A stretch of DNA of 10,725 nucleotides from Larix sibirica (GCA_004151065.3 NWUY0300060021.1:1-10725); one strand, 5' to 3'; positions 1 through 8,163 are shown, counted from the first letter of the stretch. Notes: generated from the letters alone by a model not told the origin. Made by a program: numbers and translations.

Positions 1-551
1 AAGTATTTCACGGTGGTAAATGTCCTAGTTTAATTGCGCACTTAACCTTGATAAAGTTAAAGGAATTGTGAACTACATTTTTTCATTACAAATATCCGTA
101 CTCGAATTATACTACATTATACTACTATGATTTGGATGACTGGATGACCTGATCAATAAAATGGTTGAATCACACCAAAATATTAAACTCAAAAACACCT
201 TGCTTCCTTAGAGAGAATGTTAGCAGACTTATTTCCAAACAAGATGATGCATGGCCATCCATGGTCATTTGCTTTCAGTAGTTTAAATGTATTTTCATCA
301 TAAACTATAAATTTTGTGTTGTTAAGAAAGTTCCCATAACAATGCCACGGAATAGGTATATTTTCACCGTAATGTGTAGATTTTTTGTTATTAAAGAAGC
401 TCCTCCAACAACAACATGGAAGAAGAAGAGAGTATCTCTCACAGTTCTGGGTACAAAAGAGGTTGTTAAATAAGTGTTTGCAAAAAAAAATGCCCCAAAA
501 AAATGCTTTAAAGGAAAAGAGATAAAAGAAACTATACTTAATAGTGAAAGA
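1..551. other. AT-rich non-coding DNA, no gene seen
   Basis: I see no supported gene. The minus strand has long open stretches between about 189 and 599, but they are low-complexity, rich in Phe, Cys and Asn, overlap a tandem repeat and show no domain I recognise. Small direct repeats occur, such as an 8-bp unit repeated twice around 133-149 and a tactac-containing repeat near 109-127. Homopolymer A runs lie near 482-501. Confidence 0.6.
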
Positions 552-835
552 ATAAGAACAATATTGTGGTCCAAATTTGAGAATCTTACTTCCTATCAAC
601 CTATCTCTGCCTCTATTGGATCGTGATATATTCTTAAAAAATTATTTTATAGTAAAAGGGATAACAACAATATTGTAATCCAAATTTGAGAATCCTATTT
701 CTTATCAACCTACCTCTAGTGTTATGGCATATTCTTAAAAAAGCTATGACAATAAAAAAATAACAACAATATTGTGGTCCAAATTTGAGAATCCTTCTTC
801 CTATCAACCTTACCTATAACATATTCTTAGAAAAC
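552..835. repeat. Imperfect tandem repeat, three units of about 100 bp
   Basis: Three consecutive units begin at 552, 661 and 760, so the periods are 109 and 99 bp. Each starts with ATAA(C/G)AACAATATTGT, continues with a shared block reading TCCAAATTTGAGAATC, then CTATCAACCT, and ends around CATATTCTTA. The last unit is shorter and fades near 835. Divergence and small indels between units show an old array. No coding meaning is evident. Confidence 0.85.
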
Positions 836-1020
836 CTTCTGAGAGACGAACATAATTTTTATCAAAGAAGTGGATCAGACACCCAGGAAAGTAAATAATT
901 AATATTGAACCTCACTACAACTGTTTTAATGATTTTGAAGACAAACCAATGGTACCTGAATGGCTGGAACTATTAGAGGGGCCGGTCAGTGTTGTTGCAG
1001 TAGTCCTGGGTAAAGCCTTG
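836..1020. other. Non-coding spacer between repeats
   Basis: I see no gene, RNA or transposon motif in this stretch. It is somewhat less AT-rich around 950-1015. Confidence 0.5.
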
Positions 1021-1300
1021 AGTGATAGTTGGTGTAAATATTTTGCCTGGTGAACTCAGTGGCATGAGGAGTGACTGCAGTAGTGTTGAAGAAAAATTAG
1101 AAACAGCAACAATCTATCAATTTTATTAATAAATTCTCAGAGTGAGTGATAGTTGGTGCAAAGATTTTGCCCGGTGAACTTAGTGGCATGAAGAGTGGTG
1201 TAGTAGTGTTGAATAGAAATTAGAAACAGCAACAATCTCTTCAAATTATTGTCATAAAACTTTATATCTTGGTCAATTTTATTAATAAATTTTCAGAGTT
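1021..1300. repeat. Imperfect tandem duplication, 124-bp unit with insertion
   Basis: The block starting AGTGATAGTTGGTG at 1021 recurs at 1145, an offset of 124 bp. Shared segments in order are GATAGTTGGTG, TTTTGCC(T/C)GGTGAACT, AGTGGCATGA, GTAGTGTTGAA, AAATTAGAAACAGCAACAAT and ATTAATAAATT(C/T)TCAGAG. The second unit carries about 30 extra bases (roughly 1238-1272) before the shared end. The insert makes unit two longer (about 1145-1300). Confidence 0.85.
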
Positions 1301-2113
1301 ATATTGTATGTATTATGATTCATTTCTACATAATTATTGATTATTATCGTGTTTAATAACTGTTCTGTGTGATGTATCTGTATTACAAAAATATATGGAA
1401 TACTAAGTTTTTTTAACTGTGTTTTTACCTTAACGTGATCACAAGATGTCCGGCGCCCTTTAAAAAAATTCATGAACGAGGGGAGAGTAAATCATTTGAA
1501 CTGTTCATGGTAAAGCTGACGCGAGTGATGTTTCCCTTTATTAAGAAAAAGCGGTATCTAGTGTGGAGCACATACTGACAATGCCAATCCAGTACCAGTC
1601 AATAGATATATGTATTGACAGTAAACAAATTATATGAATACAGAACCTTTCCACTAAATGGGCAGCTTTATCTGATTCAACGTATCTTGGTAGATATCTG
1701 GAACGTATCTTGGTGGATACCTGGAACAATTCTGTGGTTATAACAAAAACAAAATATTTGTTTAATCCAAAAACACAGGACGGCCATTAATACAATCATA
1801 TGAATCATAAAACAAACCGGCTGCCATTTCAATACAACAAACAATGGGTCATGCTTAGCGTGCCGTGTCGGTGGTTTTCTTTTGGGCACATGGAATATCG
1901 GTCCATTCTGTATATTGTTATATAGGTCCATCCTTGAGCCAGGCACATAAGGTGCTTGGTTCTTTCGATTCAAGGAAGCAATAAAGGGTTGCCAGAGAAA
2001 TATACGAGGCAGAAAAAAACCCCATTTCTGGATGCTCTACAGCATATACAGATCGAGTAATGAAAATTAAATTAACTACAGTCGTTAAATTCATTGTAAT
2101 TTGTTTGCTGCAG
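1301..2113. other. Non-coding DNA, possible upstream intron or exon sequence of the 2114-2760 gene
   Basis: No gene can be supported here. The minus-strand open stretch 1677-1973 (98 codons) has no recognisable domain and includes a 23-bp tandem repeat, so I treat it as chance. On the plus strand there is a short open stretch around 1985-2056 that could be an upstream exon of the gene-like block further right. However, the phase across the next candidate acceptor (2113) does not fit, so I do not call it. Confidence 0.5.
1681..1726. repeat. 23-bp tandem duplication
   Basis: The 23-bp unit CGTATCTTGGTAGATATCTGG plus AA at 1681-1703 is followed directly by a second copy at 1704-1726 that differs at two positions (A to G and T to C). 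Confidence 0.85.
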
Positions 2114-2760
2114 CAATGGTATCTCGGGTTGAGGATGTTTGGTTAACTTCTTGCAGATTGGATAATTCCAAAGGGATTGCATTGATTCATCGTAAAAACA
2201 GCAGGAATTGGAAGATGAATCATGCATTCTCTTTGGAATCCTCCAGTATGAAGATTCTGGTCTAACTGCTGGAAATAGATGTCTCAGTCGAGGTATGCAT
2301 GACCCATGGTTCGTAATTTCGTCTGTGCCTTCAACAAGTTTTTTGTGCTCGTATTTGGGCTTAATAAATCTGAGTTCAAAGAATTTATATTGGTGGGTTT
2401 TTTGTTTTCTCTCTTACGCTTGCAAATATGTGTAATTGCTATTCGAATATTAGTGTTGAATTTCTTTTTTTCTTTATAAACTCATGTCATAGAGTTTGAA
2501 ATTCCATACATCCATGGAGATACAGTGTTCAGTAGAAGTTACAACAAACTGGTTTCTGCAGTGGTTGCTGAATATATTGGTCACTCGCAGAAATATTGTG
2601 CATGTTCTATTATAATTCGGGTCATGAATAGATTCTCCAAAAGCTGTTCTACAGATCTTCAAACCACTTTGAAAAGAGGTGAGAGATTTATGTATTCAGA
2701 AGCTCAGTGATTTAGTTTCTCAATTAATTAGATGTTTCAGCATTGAAGGCAATTGATTAG
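2114..2760 (+). pseudogene. 3' end of an unrecognised spliced plant gene, or its relic
   Basis: Three exon-like blocks line up. Exon A is about 2114-2292, preceded by a T-rich stretch ending TTTGCTGCAG and followed by the donor GTATGC at 2293. Exon B is 2493-2678, after the acceptor CATAG at 2492 and before the donor GTGAGA at 2679. Exon C is 2741-2760, after TTTCAG, and ends in TAG at 2758-2760. The introns are 200 and 62 bp. Phases agree: one leftover base at 2292 and at 2678 each joins two bases of the next exon. Exon B has 62 open codons, including the run YNKLVSAVVAEYIG. Exon A changes frame near 2196-2205 (a TAA at 2193 blocks the downstream frame; the upstream frame ends at TAA 2263). 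So either one base is missing near 2204, making a pseudogene, or the exon really starts at CAG|GAA, position 2205. Without splicing, exon B would run on to a stop at 2708-2710. I do not recognise the family. The splice model is inference. Confidence 0.45.
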
Positions 2761-2980
2761 AGAAGGCCATTTTATGTAAATGCCGAGTTCATATTTTTCC
2801 TCACCACAAGGGAAGTTTCAAGTCAGAGTTCAAAAGATTTCCAGGAATTGATGGGAGATTTCTACTCTCCTTTCACATTCCAAGAATGTAATGTCTTTGT
2901 AATTGCCATCTATGTACATACATATATGTTCAATACATGGAAAGAATCACGAGTTTTAACATACTGTAAATTAAATCGAA

Positions 2981-3033
2981 AACAGGAACACAACCATTGA
3001 ATCTAATTGATAACAGAAGCACAACCATTGAAT
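2981..3033. repeat. Short direct repeat, offset 31 bp
   Basis: The string AACAGGAACACAACCATTGA at 2981 recurs at 3012 with two changes. Both copies end in ACAACCATTGAAT and are separated by about 9 bp. Confidence 0.75.
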
Positions 3034-3340
3034 GCTTATCCTCTTGTTTTTTAATGATGTGATGCTTTCTTTCGTCTTTTAAATCATTTACATTCTGAGA
3101 TCAACAAAGACCTCCAGTAATAGCAGAAGCTAAAGGCATTAAAACTGGCTGCAACAAAATTGCCTTTGATCATGTCTATAACTGACATGTGACACAATAA
3201 AGCAATTAAGAGTCGAAATTGTAAGGCCGTAACACTTAGTACTCTAACATATCATATAAAAAAATCATGGTGCTCTTGGTGTTAGACGTGAGGTCATCTC
3301 AGACAGATAGACACAGTGAAAGCCATTTAAATTGCTCTTC

Positions 3341-3385
3341 ATTCTATTAAAACTCAGAAATTTATTCTATTAAAAACTCAAAAAT
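3341..3385. repeat. Short tandem repeat, 22-bp unit
   Basis: ATTCTATTAAAACTCAGAAA at 3341 is repeated at 3363 as ATTCTATTAAAAACTCAAAA, an offset of 22 bp. Confidence 0.75.
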
Positions 3386-3512
3386 TACAAATTACATTTA
3401 AAGGTTTGGGAAGGTCTAATTATCAAAGTTACCATGAAGCTGAAATTTTAAACAACCCTTTACATTCCTAAAAGCCTCTCTCTTCTACGCCACCCTACTT
3501 CTCCTTTTTTCC

Positions 3513-3671
3513 CTTGACATTAATTCCCATATAAAAAAGACACCCACTCAAAATTATTGTATCTCATTAATTAACCATGATTAATTACTGGGCTTGACAT
3601 TATTTCCCGTATAAAAAAGAACCCCCTCAAAATTATTGTATCTCATTTATTAACCATGATTAAGTACTAGG
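3513..3671. repeat. Tandem duplication, 80-bp unit
   Basis: A unit starting CTTGACATTA at 3513 is repeated at 3593. Shared blocks are TTCCC(A/G)TATAAAAAAGA, CTCAAAATTATTGTATCTCA, TTAACCATGATTAA and TACT(G/A)GGC. The second unit is about 79 bp because of a one-base indel after AAAGA. There are only a few substitutions, so this duplication looks younger than the arrays further left. Confidence 0.9.
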
Positions 3672-3725
3672 CATATGATGGCATTAAAGAAAAGGAGGTG
3701 ACTTAATTCTAAATGGTGGGAGGCG

Positions 3726-4074
3726 TTTTTTTTCAAACAGTAAGAAAAATGCATCTTGATATTTCAATTAGAATCAAAGAGAGCAATGCTTTGTACATCA
3801 AATACTTATGTTGTTCCAACAGTTACAACTATGGCAAAAAAGTGAACATCAAAACACAATAGCTAAGGACGTAGAGTCCATATAGATTATAACTTACCAG
3901 AGAACCATCAATTGTACCAGAACAATGAGACTTTGGATCACTTGTCTCTAACAAAAAGAAAAATAGGATCCCTCTAAAATCATTTAAATCACACCAGCTA
4001 ATAACAATTTTCGAGTCAAACTCAGTACATAAAAAAGGGTCCCACTAGAAATAACTGAGTCTTAGAGGCATTCT
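3726..4074 (-). other. Putative 3' UTR and short poly(A) of the LINE
   Basis: This follows the TGA stop (4075-4077) of the RNase H reading frame. It has no coding signal, and on the minus strand it ends in eight A (T run at 3726-3733). Length and position fit a LINE 3' UTR, but the exact end is inferred. Confidence 0.45.
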
Positions 4075-4497
4075 TCAAAACACAAATCCATCCTTTAGTG
4101 AAACTGTTGTTATTGATAAAATATCTCCATTAGAATTCAGGTTCACCCTGTATATATGTTGAAAAGTAATGTGATTGAAAAATGAAATCAGATTTTTGGT
4201 ACTCATGCACCACTTATCCAATGAGGCCACATGTAGAGTCAAGTGGCTTGAGTCCCAATCAATAGTGGTCTTTGAATATCCTAGTACCTGCAAATAAGTG
4301 ATGCCTAAATAAGTGTGGAACTTCAATAATGCCCAAAGGGCCAGTAGTTCATCCTTAGAATTTGTCCCCATTTTACTTGTGGCCATAAGGAAAAAAATGA
4401 TCATCCTTGATTTTGATAATCATACCCCCTCCACATTGCCCATCGTCTATAGAGCCATCAAAATAATCTAGAGGATTTCCCTCAATTAGGATAGGGT
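4075..4497 (-). pseudogene. LINE RNase H domain (RVT_3-like), frameshifted
   Basis: This is the C-terminal RNase H domain of the LINE ORF2, which in this family helps remove the RNA strand of the RNA-DNA hybrid. The N-terminal part, about 4497-4392, reads IEGNPLDYFDGSIDDGQCGG and contains the first acidic residue of the domain (the D in YFDGS). The remainder, from about 4404 to 4075, reads ELLALWALLK, then YLQVLGYSKTTIDW (usually GDSK, so the third acidic residue is changed to Y), then WCMSTKNLI and TFQHIYRVNLNSNGDILS. The two parts are in different frames, and the break falls in a seven-base A run at 4391-4397. The frame ends at TGA 4075-4077. The similarity is to plant LINE RNase H domains as I know the family. 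Confidence 0.85.
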
Positions 4498-4499
4498 CT

Positions 4500-5547
4500 T
4501 TGCATATTCTAAGTTTTTTCTTTTCCCCCCTCCATAATGTTCCTTAAAATAAGCCCAAATTTTGGAGCAAAAAAATATATATTTTGCTTTGTCTTGTTGA
4601 ATAGAGCTTCATTTCTAAACCTCCAAATTCCGCAGCAAATGAAATGAAACTAGGGAGTTAACTTCTTCACATTTTTAGTCTCTTGTTCAACATTTTTTTC
4701 AAATGGGGGAGAATCCCACAAAGCTCTAATTTGAAGATAATTGATGATTAGACTCCAAATATATACTTAGTAACAAGACAAGAGACAAACATATATGTTG
4801 TACAAATTCAACATCATGTTGACATAAAACACTAAAATTTGGTTTGTTCCATCCTCTTTTGCTTATCCTAGGTTAAAAACTTATTTTCAAAAGAGAGCCA
4901 AAGAAAACGTTTCAGTTTCAAAGGGAGGGTCCGTTTCCATAGTTTTTTGTATCACCATTTCACAGTAAATTTAGTGGAAGTACAAGAGATAGCATCATAA
5001 AGAGATTTGGCACAAATTTTACCATCCTTTTTCTCGTTCAAGGAAATAGTGTCATGATCCTTTGAAAACCTTATTCTAGCATGTCTAAGACCTTGGATAT
5101 ATTGGTCCCATTCTGTAGCCCAATCACCCTGTAATCCCAAATCAGAAGTAGTAAGCCATTGAGATGAGCCATAATTTGTTGCACCAGACGTCCATATATG
5201 AGAAAGATATGCAATCCCAGACTGTGAAACCATCTTGAAAAGAGGCATATAAATTTTGTATGAATCTTCACGCCCTAGATAGGGATCAATACCAATTATG
5301 ACTAAATTTCCACTTCCAACTTTCGAAGAAAACCATCTACCCAACCAAGGGTAATGATTAATAAAACCTTTTCAACACATATACCCATTGTTAATCATTT
5401 TTTTCTTGTTCCTTATCCACTCCACTAATGAAATCCTTTTCAAATATTTGATTTCATGATCTCACTCCATAGAGCCACTCCAAATAATCCCCTCCATAAG
5501 CTATTTAAGCTGAGTGTTGCATTGAACAATTGTAGGTTTAGTATTCC
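4500..5547 (-). pseudogene. LINE ORF2 region between RT thumb and RNase H (zinc-knuckle-like part)
   Basis: The continuation after the RT thumb reads GILNLQLFNATLSLNSLWRG near 5480-5545. Next come GSGNLVIIGIDPYLG (near 5265-5310), which matches the common LINE pattern IGNG..FW.DPWLG, and AKSLYDAIS near 4985-5015. The open part 4952-5344 has 130 codons. Beyond it, minus-strand fragments SCY, IWSLIINYLQ (about 4735-4795) and IWRFRNEALF (about 4600-4630) match the end of the zinc-binding region and the linker before RNase H. A convincing Cys-Cys-His-Cys set cannot be assembled because of decay. Stops and frame changes separate all the fragments. This stretch is not part of the 1.2-kb duplication. 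Confidence 0.75.
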
Positions 5548-6603
5548 CTAGCCACCAAAATCCTTTGGTAAGAAGATTTGATCCCATGATACAAGATGAA
5601 TCTTATCTTTGTTTACAGAACGAGACCAAAGAAAATGCATAACTTTGCTTCTCAATTGATTAATGATAGACATAGGACTATTAAGCAAAGACATCCAATA
5701 TACTGGAATACTAACCAAAACATACTTGAATAGATTGATTCCCCCCCTATAGATAACCATTTATATGACCAATTACTAATCCTTCTTTCCACTTTCTTGA
5801 TAAGCCAGATCCAATCCTTAGATAAAAAAATGTTTGGCTTTAAAAAATACCCTAGATATTTAAAACCAGTATCAATGGGATTAGATCTATATTGGAATAA
5901 ATTCTGAATAGTAGCAAAGATTTCATCAAAGACACCATTTTTTAGAAAACTTGATTTAACATGACTAACTTCCATACATATAGATGCACAAAATAGTGCA
6001 ATAATCTCACAGAATGTATTCCAATCTATGATAGTTCCACTTCCAAATAATAATACATTATCAACCAACAAAATATGAGTGATGAAATGTGATGAAGAGA
6101 TTGACACCTCTAAGCTTCCCCTCCTTTTTGTCCTTGTTAATTAATTTGCTAAGTCCCTCTACCACAAGTAGAAAGAGAAAAGGAGACAGAGGACATCCTT
6201 GTCTATGCCCTCTGCTACTCTTAAAGAAACCAGTAGGGGTACCCTTAATGAGAAAAAAAAATTGAGCACTAGTGATAGATGCCATAATCCAATTTGTAAC
6301 ATTCACAGGTAGACCAATATGTAGAAGTAACAGTCTAAGAAACATCAAGTCTACCTTATCATAAGTCTTCACCAGATCCATTTTCATTATAAGTGCATCA
6401 AATCTCTTGGTCTTAAAAATATGGAGACACTCTTGAGTAATGCCAACAACATCAAGTATTTGTCTATTGGCCAAAAAAACAAACTACTCTTTAGTCATCA
6501 TTTTAGCGAGCTTGGTTTTGACTTTGTTAGAGATAATCTTAGTAATGATTTTGTAAATCAGATTGCGTAATGCAATAGGTATAAAGTCATGGAAATATTT
6601 AGG
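5548..6603 (-). pseudogene. LINE reverse transcriptase core, copy 1
   Basis: The minus strand from 6603 down carries the RT palm and thumb. Visible motifs are ANRQILD, KMDLVKTYDKVD (motif A, Asp kept), HRQGCPLSPF (motif B) and THILLVDNVLLFG (motif C). Motif C is normally FADD but here reads V-D-N at 6057-6065, so the second catalytic Asp is Asn. The thumb region reads VSIPVYWMSLL, MHFLWSRS and KIHLVSWDQIFLPKDFGG, and the frame ends at TAG 5548-5550. An in-frame TAG at 6484-6486 precedes ANRQILD where Gln is usual. Two frame changes are visible: one just upstream of motif C (near 6100) and one at a seven-base C run, 5741-5747. All are shared with copy 2. The usual activity is RNA-templated DNA synthesis at the nuclear target site; this copy should be inactive. 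Confidence 0.88.
6508..6603. repeat. 96-bp unit inside copy 1 (single)
   Basis: This is the same 96-bp unit that occurs as a tandem pair at 7704-7895. Here only one unit is present and the sequence stops at its end, immediately followed by the N. It is identical to the unit at 7704-7799. Confidence 0.9.
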
Positions 6604-6604
6604 N
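6604..6604. other. Single N, probable contig join
   Basis: The only ambiguous base in the window sits exactly between the two copies of the 1195-bp repeat, right after the end of a 96-bp repeat unit. This placement is what a one-base scaffolding gap between overlapping contig ends would give. Confidence 0.8.
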
Positions 6605-7799
6605 TTCCTTATCCACTCCACTAATGAAATCCTTTTCAAATATTTGATTTCATGATCTCACTCCATAGAGCCACTCCAAATAATCCCCTCCATAAGCTAT
6701 TTAAGCTGAGTGTTGCATTGAACAATTGTAGGTTTAGTATTCCCTAGCCACCAAAATCCTTTGGTAAGAAGATTTGATCCCATGATACAAGATGAATCTT
6801 ATCTTTGTTTACAGAACGAGACCAAAGAAAATGCATAACTTTGCTTCTCAATTGATTAATGATAGACATAGGACTATTAAGCAAAGACATCCAATATACT
6901 GGAATACTAACCAAAACATACTTGAATAGATTGATTCCCCCCCTATAGATAACCATTTATATGACCAATTACTAATCCTTCTTTCCACTTTCTTGATAAG
7001 CCAGATCCAATCCTTAGATAAAAAAATGTTTGGCTTTAAAAAATACCCTAGATATTTAAAACCAGTATCAATGGGATTAGATCTATATTGGAATAAATTC
7101 TGAATAGTAGCAAAGATTTCATCAAAGACACCATTTTTTAGAAAACTTGATTTAACATGACTAACTTCCATACATATAGATGCACAAAATAGTGCAATAA
7201 TCTCACAGAATGTATTCCAATCTATTATAGTTCCACTTCCAAATAGTAATACATTATCAACCAACAAAATATGAGCGATGAAATGTGATGAAGAGATTGA
7301 CACCTCTAAGCTTTCCCTCCTTTTTGTCCTTGTTAATTAATTTGCTAAGTCCCTCTACCACAAGTAGAAAGAAAAAAGGAGACAGAGGACATCCTTGTCT
7401 ATGCCCTCTGTTACTCTTAAAGAAACCAGTAGGGGTACCATTAATGAGGAAAAAAAATTGAGCACTAGTGACAGATGCCATAATCCAATTTGTAACATTC
7501 ACAGGTATACCAATATGTAGAAGTAATAGTCTAAGAAACATCAAGTCTACCTTATCATAAGTCTTCACCAAATCCATTTTCATTATAAGTGCATCAAATC
7601 TCTTGGTCTTAAAAATATGGAGACACTTTTGAGTAATGCCAACAACATCAAGTATTTGTCTATTGGCCAAAAAAACAAACTACTCTTTAGTCATCATTTT
7701 AGCGAGCTTGGTTTTGACTTTGTTAGAGATAATCTTAGTAATGATTTTGTAAATCAGATTGCGTAATGCAATAGGTATAAAGTCATGGAAATATTTAGG
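6605..7799. repeat. 1.2-kb duplication, copy 2
   Basis: This is the second copy of the block 5409-6603. Differences fall in the RT palm, for example S to N before RGHRQG (SSRG in copy 1, SNRG here), K to N in the FLI(K/N)GTP run, L to I in HIG(L/I)PV, and T to A in HFI(T/A)HIL. Confidence 0.95.
6744..7679 (-). pseudogene. LINE reverse transcriptase core, copy 2
   Basis: The same domain content as copy 1, in direct continuity with the upstream RT part at 7680-8163. Motif A KMDLVKTYDKVD has its Asp at 7572-7574. Motif B reads HRQGCPLSPF. Motif C reads LVDN with the Asn codon at 7253-7255, replacing the second catalytic Asp of FADD. The C-run frameshift is at 6937-6943 and the frame change upstream of motif C is near 7296. 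The thumb ends at TAG 6744-6746. Sharing every disabling lesion with copy 1 means the two copies diverged after the element was already dead, or that they are two alleles of one locus. Confidence 0.88.
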
Positions 7800-8163
7800 G
7801 AGCTTGGTTTTGACTCTGTTAGAAATAATATTAGTAATGATTTTGTAAATCAGATTGCGTAATGCAATAGGTATAAAGTCATGGAAATATTTAGGTTTTA
7901 CACACTTAGGCATAATAAAGGTAGTGTTCATAGATCTAGACACATATCCTTTGGTTCTAGACACTTCAACCAACTCAAGTGTTTCCTCCCCCACCAATTC
8001 AAAGAAATCTAAAAATAACGCCAGAGTTTAGCCATTAGGGCCTGGAATTTTATCCCTAGCAAATTTTTTTTAAGACCCTTCATCATGAAAAATTTAAAAC
8101 TTAATCTTTCATCTGATTTAAAAACATTTCGAGGAATGGCATTCACATGATCCAGGAACCATC
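7680..8163 (-). pseudogene. LINE reverse transcriptase, N-terminal part
   Basis: On the minus strand from about 8163 the sequence reads NAIPRNVFKSDERLSF, then ARDKIPGPNG (the usual DK(S/A)PGPDG motif) followed by a TAA where Trp or Phe is usual, then FFELVGEETLELVEV, NTTFIMPKC and DFIPIALRNLIYKII (RT motif 1 region, usually DFRPISLCN). A 32-residue segment containing this last motif is present twice in frame through the 96-bp duplication. The segment ends at an in-frame TAG, 7680-7682, that sits where KEQ is common in LINEs, which fits CAG to TAG. The next codons (FVFLANRQILD) continue in the same frame. No endonuclease domain is seen upstream of 8163. Confidence 0.85.
7704..7895. repeat. 96-bp in-frame tandem duplication
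   Basis: Unit one is 7704-7799 and unit two is 7800-7895; both begin GAGCTTGGTTTTGACT. They differ at three positions. The unit is exactly 32 codons, so on the minus strand the segment PKYFHDFIPIALRNLIYKII with its continuation appears twice without breaking the frame; two of the substitutions change residues (N to K and R to K). Confidence 0.95.

Larger units (their letters stand above)
2761..3512. other. 3' UTR-like stretch, then non-coding DNA
   Basis: Directly after the candidate stop at 2760 lies an AT-rich stretch with TGTAA and TTTGTAA motifs near 2886-2903 and a TACATACATATATGT run near 2916-2930. This is compatible with a plant 3' UTR and polyadenylation region. From about 2950 to 3512 I see only short direct repeats and no gene, RNA or transposase motif. 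Confidence 0.4.
5409..6603. repeat. 1.2-kb duplication, copy 1
   Basis: Positions 5409-6603 match 6605-7799 with a constant offset of 1196 bp and no indels. By eye, 5409-6029 and 6433-6603 are identical to the other copy. About 13 substitutions are concentrated between 6030 and 6432, mostly transitions. Copy 1 ends at the boundary of the 96-bp unit, directly before the N. Confidence 0.95.
3726..8163 (-). mobile_element. Degenerate 5'-truncated L1-like LINE with C-terminal RNase H
   Basis: Read on the minus strand from about 8163 down, conceptual translation gives a LINE ORF2 from the start of the reverse transcriptase to RNase H. Visible RT motifs in order are DKIPGPNG, DFIPIALRN, KMDLVKTYDKVD, GHRQGCPLSPF, ITHILLVDN, IPVYWMSLL and HLVSWD. 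These are followed by GSGNLVIIGIDPYLG, the linker IWRFRNEALF and the RNase H runs YFDGSID and ELLALWALLK. The apurinic-type endonuclease and ORF1 are absent, so the copy is 5'-truncated, as is common after target-primed reverse transcription. It carries several stops and frameshifts and a changed motif C, so it cannot be active. The left border (3726) rests on a run of eight T on the + strand read as a short poly(A) tail. The right border is where RT similarity fades. I found no target-site duplication. Confidence 0.9.

Noticed and set aside
189-599. 136-codon open stretch on the minus strand
   Set aside because: Low-complexity, Phe- and Cys-rich, runs through A/T homopolymers and into the tandem array, with no recognisable domain. 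A short NKSANILSKE run resembles the tail of RNase H domains but is too short to support.
552-1300. CRISPR-like array
   Set aside because: Repeats are imperfect, about 100-124 bp long and directly adjacent, without regular short repeats and unique spacers, and the context is a plant nuclear genome.
1677-1973. 98-codon open stretch on the minus strand
   Set aside because: Its C-terminal end is encoded by the 23-bp tandem repeat and no family is recognisable. No splice or UTR context supports it.
1985-2056. Plus-strand open stretch as a further upstream exon, donor GTAATG at 2057
   Set aside because: The phase does not fit exon A through the acceptor at 2113, the resulting intron would be only 57 bp, and two other frames are also open here, so it may be chance.
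3225-3310. SINE or tRNA-like A box in TTGGTGTTAGACGTGAGG
   Set aside because: A weak resemblance to the start of plant SINEs, but no B box (GGTTCGA-like) follows at the expected distance and no tail is visible.
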